Assembly: GCA_017533565.1 (NCBI GenBank)
Contig: JAFXHU010000016.1
Location: 1 to 37,994, forward strand
Direction: 5' to 3'
Length of the DNA: 37,994 nt
From: Clostridia bacterium
GTDB lineage: Bacteria > Bacillota > Clostridia > Oscillospirales > CAG-272
The notes beneath the pieces were generated by a model, which saw nothing but the letters and a program-made list of their open reading frames with translations, had not been told where the DNA came from and made no database searches. Shown here in pieces: positions 15,887 to 23,325 of this stretch (position 1 is the stretch's first letter; each line of letters begins with the position of its first letter). Position numbers and translations under genes: made by a program.

Positions 15887-16699
15887 ATGTTTGTTCAACA
15901 CAGCAATTTCGGAAATCAATCGGTTTTGCGCTGCGGCTTTACAAACGGCATACACAACAGCGGCGACCATATTCACGAGTTTTGCGAGATGGAAATGATA
16001 CTCGAGGGCGAAATCGAAATCACGGTTGACGGAAAATGCTACATCGCAAGACCGGGTGATATTGCCATTATCCCACCGTTCAAGCTTCATTCCTTTTACA
16101 CGCCAAAGCACGTAAGACAAACGATTTTCGTTATTTCAAACAACCTTTTGCCGTCCTCCGTGTCCTTTGACGAGCTTTGCCGTCCGAGAGAGGTGGCGGT
16201 CTTTCACGCACCCGAAAGGCTTTGGAATTACTTGATAGAAAGCGGATTTCACCGCGATTACGCCAAAAACTTTGACCCCAAAAGCGATGCGGAGGTGATG
16301 CACTGGGTGCGCTCTGTAATCTACCTCATACTCTCCGAGTATTTCAGAAACGTACCGATTGCAGAGGGTGTCCCGACCGAAAGGGCGCTGCAGCGCGTGC
16401 TTGTATATATGTCACAGCATTTCAGAGAGCCGCTTACACAGGTATCAATCGGCGCGGCGCTCGGATATTCGGCAAAGTACGTTTCAAATTGCTTTCGCAG
16501 TCTGAAGGGCTTGAGCTTTCGCGACGTGCTTAACTCAATGAGGGTCGGAGAGGCAAAAAGGCTTCTTGCCGCCACCGATTTCACCAACGTGGAAATTGCG
16601 ATGGAGTGCGGATTTTCGTCGGTAAGCACCTTTCACCAGGTGTTTTTGGCGGCGGAGGGCTGTGCCCCGAAGCAATACCGCGAAAAAATCAAAAAATAA
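15887..16699 (+). CDS. AraC-family transcriptional regulator with N-terminal cupin domain
   Basis: A 270-residue regulator. The N-terminal cupin (about residues 20-95) includes HIHEFCEMEMILEGEIEI and ARPGDIAIIPPFKLH, the usual sugar-sensing fold. The C-terminal double helix-turn-helix (about 170-268) includes IGAALGYSAKYVSNCFRSL and IAMECGFSSVSTFHQVF. It begins after a consensus promoter and ends at an intrinsic terminator, so it is monocistronic. Regulators of this type usually control a neighbouring carbohydrate gene set. The nearest candidate is the secreted phosphoesterase-like gene starting at 16876, but nothing in the sequence proves the target. Confidence 0.9.
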   Translation: MFVQHSNFGNQSVLRCGFTNGIHNSGDHIHEFCEMEMILEGEIEITVDGKCYIARPGDIAIIPPFKLHSFYTPKHVRQTIFVISNNLLPSSVSFDELCRPREVAVFHAPERLWNYLIESGFHRDYAKNFDPKSDAEVMHWVRSVIYLILSEYFRNVPIAEGVPTERALQRVLVYMSQHFREPLTQVSIGAALGYSAKYVSNCFRSLKGLSFRDVLNSMRVGEAKRLLAATDFTNVEIAMECGFSSVSTFHQVFLAAEGCAPKQYREKIKK

Positions 16700-16703
16700 C
16701 CTA

Positions 16704-16742
16704 CCGTGGGAGGGCTTTGTCGGTCCCTCCCCTTTCTTTTTT
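16704..16742 (+). terminator. Intrinsic terminator after the AraC gene
   Basis: Arms GGGAGGG (16708-16714) and CCCTCCC (16725-16731) around a 10-base loop, followed by a T-rich tract. Confidence 0.75.
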
Positions 16743-16875
16743 GAATAAAATCCCTCTCGAAAGGGTCAAAATGTGGTTTTTTCATACTACTTTTTAACGT
16801 ATTTATCATTAATCCCTCGCGCATATAGGATATAATGGAATTGGTTAAACAAACTCTATTATATAGGAGGTAAAA

Positions 16876-19548
16876 ATGAAAAAGAAATTATGCTATCTGC
16901 TTCTTCTTTCGCTTTTGATTACCTGTCTTTCTGCACTTGTAATCACGGCGGGAGCAGAAGAAAACGACGGAACTTGGCTTGCCGAAAATCCGAATGCCCC
17001 CACCGATTACGCCTACTCTATGGTGGTAGTTCCCGACACGCAATTCCTTACCGAGTCGGACGTGAACAACGGTACCGAATACCTTAACAGCATTTACGAT
17101 TGGATAATCGCCAACAAGGACGAGAAGAAAATCGAGCTTGTTATGGGTCTTGGCGACATAACCGACGACGATACCGAGGCGGAATGGCTTCACGCCGAGG
17201 AGCAAATCGGAAAGCTTAACGGCGTTGTTCCCTACACCCTCGTAAAGGGTGGCTCTCCCCACGACAGAATTGCAACCTTTAATACCTATTTCGGCGTAGA
17301 TAGCTACTACGGACAAAACGAGCTTGACGGTATTTACGAGGACGGTTATACCCAAAACGCATATAAGCTTGTCACCGCGGGCGGTATTGATTACCTCATT
17401 TTGATGCTCGACTTCGGACCCGTTGACGAGGTGCTGCAATGGGCGGGCAATATCATTTCACAGCACCCCGAAAGACAGGTTATCGTTACAACCCACTGCT
17501 ATCTTTACAAAGACGGCAGGCTGCAAACCGAAACCGACCCCGCATCTCCGCGCTCTACCACCGCTACGGGCGGCACGCTCCTAAAGAATAACGGTGACGA
17601 GATTTGGGACGAGCTTGTAAAGCTTTATCCGAATATCGTAATGGTGCTTTCGGGTCACTACTCAAGCAACACGATTATCAAGCTTCAGTCGGAGGGCGTT
17701 TGCGGAAACACCGTAACCCAGATGCTCATCGACTCGCAGGATTACGACAACGCAAACGGTTGCGAAACCGGTTTTGTTGCAGTGCTTTATTTCTCCGAGG
17801 ACGGAAAGCAAATCTCGGTTGAATACATCTCCACCGTAAGAGCTAACGAAGGCAAGGCGGCGTATTTCCTCGCAAGCAACCAATTCAGCGTTGACCTTTT
17901 CGCCGAGGTTGAAGCCCCCGCGCCCGGCGAATACGATACCCCCTACGGTAACATTCCCGACAATTATGACATAGAAACCTATCCCTTTGCGGTATTTGTT
18001 CCCGACGCGACAAGCGAAACAGGCTATAAGTTCTCAAAGGCGACAATGTCGATTCTCACCGACAACGCTCTCGGTGTCGGAACAACCGCCTCGGCAATGA
18101 ATATGCTTCGCCCCGACCAGAACAGCGCGGCGGTAAGCGGTGCGGTAATCCTGATGCGCCGCAACTTTGAATATAATCACACGAGTACATGCTATTCAAA
18201 TATAAATTTTAACGTTGCCGAATTTACACTCGACCTCGGCGGCTTTACCTTCTATGATAACCATACCGCCAGCCGTGGACTTTTTGATTGGGTGCCAAAG
18301 GCAAAGGCAACAACCAACGACTTCACCTTTACTATCAAAAACGGCAACTTCGTCCTCGGTGCACAGCCGCTTGTTACCCACAGTTTTAGCGGTGATAACC
18401 AGCTTAACAACACTATGACCACGGTGCTGAAAAACGTGGACATAAGCTTTAAGGAGGGCGCAACCGCCACCTCCGTATTCGGTCCGATGTTTACGCAAGC
18501 GAAATACGTTAATGGCTCGGGTACGTACAAAAACTTCCACAACTTTAATATTGCGATGGTTGACTGTACGGTTGACTACGCCAACGCGCCCGACGGCACC
18601 GACCTTCTCGCCGACGGCTCCAGCGTACGCTCCACATTTACCACCAGCGGCTGTGAGTTTAAGAACAGAAAGAACGTTCTTCCCAAAATGAACATCACAA
18701 TGGCGGGCGAGCTTATTCTCAACGTTTACGTTCCCGTCGTTACGACGGAGGCTCTCGACACCGTCACCGCAATGACGCTTGGCGGAATTGAGTTTTCCGT
18801 AAAGGACGCAAGAGTAATCGAGCTTGACAGCGAGGATTATTACAAGCTCTCTCTTGCTCTTACACCCGACAGCCTCGGCACTCTGCTCTCGCTTTCGGTT
18901 GACGTAAACCACGTTTATACCTACTACGGTAACACAACCGCCTCCAAAACCATTAACAGCACTATTGCGGTTGATATTATCAACTATCTTGCAGACCTCG
19001 CAGGTGATAGCGACGCCGCGGTTGCAGCTCTCGGAAAAGATATTCTTTCCTACGTGCGTGCGGCATACGACTATGCAGAGGGTAATGCCGAGATAATCGA
19101 AAAAATTGACGGCATAATCGGCGCGGACTACGCGACAAACAACAAGCCCGCGGATATGACGAAGAAGGAGATTACCGACGGTATGGCGTCCGCAAGCCTT
19201 GAGCTTGGGGCAATGCCCGCGTTTATCTTCTACCCCGAGCTTGACGGGGAGGGCAATCCCGTTTACTCGCTTGACAGATATCAGTTTGCGCTTGACGGAC
19301 AGTATAGGCTCAACGCCGAAATCCGCGTGGACGAAAGCGGCAGAAAGTATTTCTACATTTCCACATACGCATACGCAATGGTTGGCACCGTTGAATATCT
19401 TGTAACGGGTACCGACATTCACGGCTATTACAATTTGAAGGCATACTATGACTTTACGGTTGGATACGGTGATGCAAAGCTCACAGCACTTGTAGAGCGT
19501 CTTTTGAAATATGCGGAAAGCGCGAAGGCTTACCGCGAATCAAGATAA
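16876..19548 (+). CDS. Secreted calcineurin-like metallophosphoesterase with C-terminal beta-rich region
   Basis: An 890-residue exported protein. A signal peptide (about 1-27, KKK then a hydrophobic core ending ITAGA) precedes a metallophosphoesterase domain to about residue 340. The motifs are VVPDTQ (Asp54), GLGDITDD (Asp94), THCY (His207) and LSGHYS (259-263). The usual GNHD/E box is replaced by KGGSPHD (124-130), so one metal site may be altered. From about 375 to 620 is a repetitive beta-rich region like a parallel beta-helix, and the C-terminal 270 residues are unrecognised. No LPXTG anchor or transmembrane anchor is evident. GGAGG precedes the start and a TATAAT occurs at 16831-16836. 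The substrate is unknown. It is followed directly by a 44-residue peptide gene. Confidence 0.75.
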   Translation: MKKKLCYLLLLSLLITCLSALVITAGAEENDGTWLAENPNAPTDYAYSMVVVPDTQFLTESDVNNGTEYLNSIYDWIIANKDEKKIELVMGLGDITDDDTEAEWLHAEEQIGKLNGVVPYTLVKGGSPHDRIATFNTYFGVDSYYGQNELDGIYEDGYTQNAYKLVTAGGIDYLILMLDFGPVDEVLQWAGNIISQHPERQVIVTTHCYLYKDGRLQTETDPASPRSTTATGGTLLKNNGDEIWDELVKLYPNIVMVLSGHYSSNTIIKLQSEGVCGNTVTQMLIDSQDYDNANGCETGFVAVLYFSEDGKQISVEYISTVRANEGKAAYFLASNQFSVDLFAEVEAPAPGEYDTPYGNIPDNYDIETYPFAVFVPDATSETGYKFSKATMSILTDNALGVGTTASAMNMLRPDQNSAAVSGAVILMRRNFEYNHTSTCYSNINFNVAEFTLDLGGFTFYDNHTASRGLFDWVPKAKATTNDFTFTIKNGNFVLGAQPLVTHSFSGDNQLNNTMTTVLKNVDISFKEGATATSVFGPMFTQAKYVNGSGTYKNFHNFNIAMVDCTVDYANAPDGTDLLADGSSVRSTFTTSGCEFKNRKNVLPKMNITMAGELILNVYVPVVTTEALDTVTAMTLGGIEFSVKDARVIELDSEDYYKLSLALTPDSLGTLLSLSVDVNHVYTYYGNTTASKTINSTIAVDIINYLADLAGDSDAAVAALGKDILSYVRAAYDYAEGNAEIIEKIDGIIGADYATNNKPADMTKKEITDGMASASLELGAMPAFIFYPELDGEGNPVYSLDRYQFALDGQYRLNAEIRVDESGRKYFYISTYAYAMVGTVEYLVTGTDIHGYYNLKAYYDFTVGYGDAKLTALVERLLKYAESAKAYRESR

Positions 19549-19560
19549 GGAGGACGGACA

Positions 19561-19695
19561 ATGAAAAAATACGAAAACCCCACGCTCGAGGTTGTAGAAT
19601 TTGAAAAATCCGACCTCATAACCTGCTCGTTTGGCAATCTTCCCGAGCCTGACGGCGAAGGAACCGAAACCCCCGTCGTCGGATTTGGTTGGTAA
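19561..19695 (+). CDS. 44-residue peptide of unknown function (MKKYENPTLEVVEFEK type)
   Basis: A short gene preceded by AAGGAGG overlapping the stop of the phosphoesterase gene, so it is translated from the same message. The product begins MKKYENPTLEVVEFEKSDLI, has one Cys in the following TCSFGN, then a Pro/Glu/Gly-rich acidic tail ending VVGFGW. I recall similar short MKKYxKPxxEVxxFxxxDVIT peptides being common in gut Clostridia, without an established function. The leader-like N-terminus and glycine-rich tail resemble a precursor peptide, but no modifying enzyme or transporter gene is nearby. It was too short for routine ORF lists; the strong ribosome binding site and terminator after it support it as real. 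Confidence 0.7.
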   Translation: MKKYENPTLEVVEFEKSDLITCSFGNLPEPDGEGTETPVVGFGW

Positions 19696-19738
19696 GTTTT
19701 ACCGGTAAAAACGCCCCACCAAAGCGGGCGAAGCAAAG

Positions 19739-19775
19739 AAAAACGAGGCGGTCATTCGACTGCCTCGTTTGATTT
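19739..19775 (+). terminator. Intrinsic terminator after the peptide gene
   Basis: An imperfect hairpin with AACGAGGC and GCCTCGTT outer arms and a GTC/GAC inner pair around ATTCG, followed by a T-rich stretch. Confidence 0.75.
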
Positions 19776-19807
19776 TATACAGATGTTTTTATTCAAAACC
19801 CGTTTTA

Positions 19808-19940
19808 GGAGAATTTTGTGGGATTTTGTTCGCTCGGAACCCGAAGCCGTAGATGAGAGATGCAAGCATCTCGATGATTGGCAAGCCAATCCCCCTACGC
19901 CGAGATAGGTGACGAACGGGCAAAAGCACCAAAATTATTC
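19808..19940. repeat. Dispersed repeat element, copy 1
   Basis: About 130 bases closely matching 29173-29300. It contains two adjacent palindromic segments, GAGATGCAAGCATCTC and GATTGGCAAGCCAATC, and ends CGGGCAAAAGCACCAAAATT. It lies between convergent genes and its right end overlaps the rhaM stop codon. Confidence 0.75.
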
Positions 19941-20246
19941 AAAACGGAATACTTCAACAAGCTTTTTTTGTGCCCCATTCGGCTCCATTTCAAGCTCGAG
20001 AATATCGTCCATATACTCATTCCAGCGCGCGATAACAGGGCTTTCGTTTTGTACTCTTGCGGCGTATTCAACACCGTTTTTACACTCGTAATAGCCAAAA
20101 AGCTCGTCGCCGACGTTCCAAATCGAATAGTTGGTAATTCCCGCGGCGGCAAGGACCTCCTTCATTTCGGGCCAAATTTCGTCGTGGCGGCGCTTATACT
20201 CCGCAATGTCACCCTTTACTCTGCCCTTCCAAGCATATCTTTCCAT
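19935..20246 (-). CDS. rhaM: L-rhamnose mutarotase
   Basis: A 103-residue protein matching the RhaM/YiiL family in length and motif. RRHDEIWPEMKEVLAAAGI near residue 19 contains the conserved active-site His, and GYYECKN and a W-rich C-terminal region follow. It interconverts the alpha and beta anomers of L-rhamnose, easing entry to rhamnose isomerase. AAGGAG precedes the ATG. It lies 83 bases downstream of the M19 dipeptidase gene on the same strand; rhamnose isomerase and kinase genes are not in the window. Together with the BMC aldolase at 3226-3972 it supports use of L-rhamnose by this organism. Confidence 0.9.
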   Translation of the reverse strand: MERYAWKGRVKGDIAEYKRRHDEIWPEMKEVLAAAGITNYSIWNVGDELFGYYECKNGVEYAARVQNESPVIARWNEYMDDILELEMEPNGAQKKLVEVFRFE

Positions 20247-20329
20247 AGTTTTCGCTCCTTTATATTTTTTATGTATTTTGTAAACAATTGCTGTCTTTTT
20301 TCACCCGAAACAAGATTTACGGTGCGGCT

Positions 20330-21238
20330 TTAAAGGTTGCATTTGAAAAATTCAATGGCGTTTTTGCCCGCGATTTTTTCTACCACGCTTTCCGAATAAC
20401 GGGAGAGCAAAAGGTCAATTACCCTATCGTGAATGCTTTCGCTCTCGGTAATCCCTTCGGGATAGGCTCCGTCGGTGCCGTCGATGTCAAAGCCGAAGGC
20501 AAGCACGTCCTCCCCGAGGTTTTCAAGCGCGTAATCAACGTGTCGGATTATATCGTCGGTTGTCGCCCTTCCCGTATCCGAAAGAAAGCCGGGATAGAGG
20601 TTAAGACCGATTACGCCGCCGCGCGCGGCAATTTTTTTCGCCATATCATAGGTGAGGTTGCGCGGGGAGTCGGTTACCTCGCGGAAATTGGAATGCGTCG
20701 CAATAACGGGATAGGCGGTGGTTTCAAGAAGCTCGTAAAACGACCTGTCCGAAAGGTGGGAAACGTCAAGGATAATCCCAAGCTCGGAGCAGCGCTTTAC
20801 CATTGCGATGCCCTCCGCGGTAAGACCCGTGTCGTTTTTATCCCACGCAGAGGCGGCAAGCTCATTCGTATCCCAGGCAAGTCCCAGAACGCGAAGCCCC
20901 GCGCGGTAAAGAGTATTCAGCTCCTCCGAATCGGCGAAAAGTCCTCCGCCGCCCTCAAGAGAAAACAGCGAGGCGCGCTTTTCAAATTCAACCGCAAAGT
21001 TAAGGTCGTGACAGGTTAAAATCGGCACGAGCTTAAGCCTTTCGCGCTCGGCAATATAGACGTCGAGATGCCGCATCAGCCTTTTGCGGCGGACGTCGGG
21101 GCTTTGCCCCTCGGCGGGAATAAAGGAGGCAACGAATTGCAGCTGTGCATACTCGCGAGAAAAATTATATTTGTTTATAAGCCCGCGCTCCGCGGTCACC
21201 GTGCCAATGCTGTCACAGTGCATATCTACAATATACAT
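20330..21238 (-). CDS. Membrane dipeptidase-like metallopeptidase, family M19
   Basis: A 302-residue protein of the renal-dipeptidase family. Binuclear zinc ligands are visible as His7 and Asp9 in MHCDS, Glu95 in LEGGGG, His161 in DVSHLSD and His182 in ATHSNFR; GFDIDG lies near the end of the barrel. Family members hydrolyse dipeptides, often with D-residues at the second position. No signal peptide is seen, so it is probably cytoplasmic. GGAG lies about seven bases ahead of the ATG. It starts 45 bases after the last gene of the nucleotide-handling operon, with no visible terminator between, so read-through is possible. Confidence 0.9.
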   Translation of the reverse strand: MYIVDMHCDSIGTVTAERGLINKYNFSREYAQLQFVASFIPAEGQSPDVRRKRLMRHLDVYIAERERLKLVPILTCHDLNFAVEFEKRASLFSLEGGGGLFADSEELNTLYRAGLRVLGLAWDTNELAASAWDKNDTGLTAEGIAMVKRCSELGIILDVSHLSDRSFYELLETTAYPVIATHSNFREVTDSPRNLTYDMAKKIAARGGVIGLNLYPGFLSDTGRATTDDIIRHVDYALENLGEDVLAFGFDIDGTDGAYPEGITESESIHDRVIDLLLSRYSESVVEKIAGKNAIEFFKCNL

Positions 21239-21283
21239 AAAGGCTCCGAAAGCAATGCTGTTGTTTTAGTTTAGTCGTATCAT

Positions 21284-22339
21284 TTATTTTAAAATGCCAA
21301 GCTTTTCTTCTATGGCATCAACCAGTAATTGGAAAAGCTCGTTTTCGTCCTCATACTCTATCAGCTTTATTCTGTTATTAGTTGCAGCATCTTCTTTTAC
21401 ACTCTTAATAAACTTTTGATGGATGCTTTTTGGGACACTTTTAACGTTACCGTTTTCACCGTCTTGGACATTTTCTCTAACGGCATTTTCGTCATGATTT
21501 TTTCTTACGAGAACAAAAATTTCTTTGTTTTTTGCTTTTGCATACCCGAATTCATAATATACATTCGGCTTATCAGCTTCAGTCGCTTCACATATAATAA
21601 TTGCAGCCTCATCAATAGCCTGATATATTCTTTCGGTTATTCTATAACTGCCGTATTCGGAGGACATTCTGTAAATACGAATATTGGGGTTGCTGTTGTT
21701 CTTAATTACCCCATTTGCATTGGTCATCGCAGTATAAACTCCGTTATACTTTTCGGCAAACGGCATTACAACAAAAATGTTGTTTCGATTTATAGGTTTG
21801 ATTTGAGAAACAACATGCTGTATCTGCGTATTTATAGTATCATCAAATCTGTTTAGGATATTGAAATCAAAAACATCAATACATTTACGATACTCCTCGA
21901 AATCCGCTTCGGCTCGGCGCATACGCGCGTGAATGTCAATGTCTGTCCAATTTTTTTCTGCCATTTTGGCAAGATACTCGTCCGCCCCAAGACAGCTTTG
22001 CACATTTATGCAAATTGCATCGGGGTAATCCGCCTTCATTTTCCTAATAACCTCGCCCTTACGAACAATAACAAGCGGGTTTTTGTTTTCGGCAAGCTTA
22101 TTGTCTATATCAATTTTTTCTATACCGTAGTAATCATTGTCATCGCCATAACGATACTTATATTGACATTTTCTATCTATATCAGACTCGGATTGTCCGG
22201 GAATCAAGTCATCATTTGTTCCGTTTTTCCTCGTTGTTAGCTTCTTTATCAATTCAACACCGATTAGATGATTAAACTTATCAAAGAAAAATTTTTTCCC
22301 CTGCCCGGCTGCGCCGGCTACTATAAACAATCTACCCAT
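21284..22339 (-). CDS. Fusion of guanylate-kinase-like domain and nucleoside-deoxyribosyltransferase/TIR-like domain
   Basis: A 351-residue protein. Residues 1-180 follow the layout of GMP kinase. A P-loop GAAGQGKK (9-16) has Lys where Ser/Thr is expected, then comes LTTRK (34-38, the TTRxPR region), then YYGIEK (70-75), a beta-strand VIVRKGEVIR and a C-terminal helical part. Residues 185-351 form a Rossmann-like domain with FVVMPFAE (189-196), an IYQAIDEAAIIICEATEAD segment and NVYYEFGYAKAK, where Glu263 matches the catalytic glutamate of nucleoside 2-deoxyribosyltransferases and related TIR-like glycosidases. It is the last gene of a tight four-gene operon, starting six bases after the preceding stop. 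Function is unknown; I infer a nucleotide-cleaving effector. AT-rich relative to flanking genes. Confidence 0.7.
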   Translation of the reverse strand: MGRLFIVAGAAGQGKKFFFDKFNHLIGVELIKKLTTRKNGTNDDLIPGQSESDIDRKCQYKYRYGDDNDYYGIEKIDIDNKLAENKNPLVIVRKGEVIRKMKADYPDAICINVQSCLGADEYLAKMAEKNWTDIDIHARMRRAEADFEEYRKCIDVFDFNILNRFDDTINTQIQHVVSQIKPINRNNIFVVMPFAEKYNGVYTAMTNANGVIKNNSNPNIRIYRMSSEYGSYRITERIYQAIDEAAIIICEATEADKPNVYYEFGYAKAKNKEIFVLVRKNHDENAVRENVQDGENGNVKSVPKSIHQKFIKSVKEDAATNNRIKLIEYEDENELFQLLVDAIEEKLGILK

Positions 22340-22345
22340 TTCCTA

Positions 22346-23317
22346 TCATACCTCGAAATAATCATTTGTAATACGAAAATATGGAGAGAAAACTTCATTA
22401 AAGATTTCTACGGTTTCTGTATAATTATAAACCTTCAAATCAAAAATATCAAAAGGAATGATCGTCCCCTTCTTTGCGACAACCAAAATATCCTTTACAT
22501 CCCTCTCCGCTTTTGCTCTTCCCAACCAATAATAATCAAGCGAGGTGGCATTAGTCAAATCGAATAACAGAATTTCGGAGGTTTTAATTGCATCAATACA
22601 TTTCTGCTCTCCCTCTCCGTTCCATTCCAAATGAACACTTGCGGCCGTTTGCCTAAAACGCCTTCCCGGAACAGCCGCCAACGAATTAACCAAAGATCTT
22701 GCGAGTCCATCTCCGCCCTTTCGATTAAAGTCCAACATCAAAGATATCTTGTCTCGCTCTATTGCAGGTTCTTTGTTAATTATTTGCTTTATTTGCTCAA
22801 TAAAGCGGTCGTCAAACGTATTAGTGGCAACCCCCTTGAAAAGATCAAAGTTGTTGACATATTCAAGATAGTCCTCTTCAATTTTATCAATACGGTCTTC
22901 TATTTCCGAATCGGGGTGTCCTAAACTTTTCAGCTTTTCTCGAAGCTCATTCTTAGAAAGCTTGCTGTGACAATATATAACTATAGCGTTGGAATAATCC
23001 TTTATCAGGTTGCGAATGATTTGAGCTCTTCTAACAATAACCACCGGGCTTTTGTTCTCGTTTAACACCCTATCAATGCTTGATTTTTCAATTCCGTACG
23101 CGTGCTCACCGTAAAGATAACGGTATTCGCACTTCAAAATATCATCACGAGTGCAATCGTGAGTTAAATCGCTTTGCATGGTGTTTTCGTTTTCGCGAGG
23201 GCTGCGAGTGGTCTTTTTTATAATTTTTACATAGCTTTCACCAATTTTATCGCAGTTTTGCAAAACATAGGATTTCCCGGCAGCAGATCCTCCTGCCAAA
23301 ATGATTAATCTACCCAT
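22346..23317 (-). CDS. Guanylate-kinase-like domain fused to a degenerate deoxyribosyltransferase/TIR-like domain
   Basis: A 323-residue paralogue of the next gene. The kinase-like part has an intact P-loop GGSAAGKS (9-16), KKTTRSPRENE (34-44, the GMP-binding-type motif), YGIEK (74-78) and VVIVRRAQIIR. The second domain (about 188-323) aligns with that of the 351-residue protein in its core, for example AIKTSEILLFDLTNA and DYYWLGRAKA. The position of the catalytic glutamate is Trp264, so this domain is probably inactive as a glycosidase. AGGAGGAG precedes the ATG and overlaps the upstream stop. With an active kinase-like site and a dead second domain it may be the regulatory partner of the 351-residue protein. 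That pairing is an inference. Confidence 0.7.
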   Translation of the reverse strand: MGRLIILAGGSAAGKSYVLQNCDKIGESYVKIIKKTTRSPRENENTMQSDLTHDCTRDDILKCEYRYLYGEHAYGIEKSSIDRVLNENKSPVVIVRRAQIIRNLIKDYSNAIVIYCHSKLSKNELREKLKSLGHPDSEIEDRIDKIEEDYLEYVNNFDLFKGVATNTFDDRFIEQIKQIINKEPAIERDKISLMLDFNRKGGDGLARSLVNSLAAVPGRRFRQTAASVHLEWNGEGEQKCIDAIKTSEILLFDLTNATSLDYYWLGRAKAERDVKDILVVAKKGTIIPFDIFDLKVYNYTETVEIFNEVFSPYFRITNDYFEV

Positions 23318-23325
23318 TACTCCTC

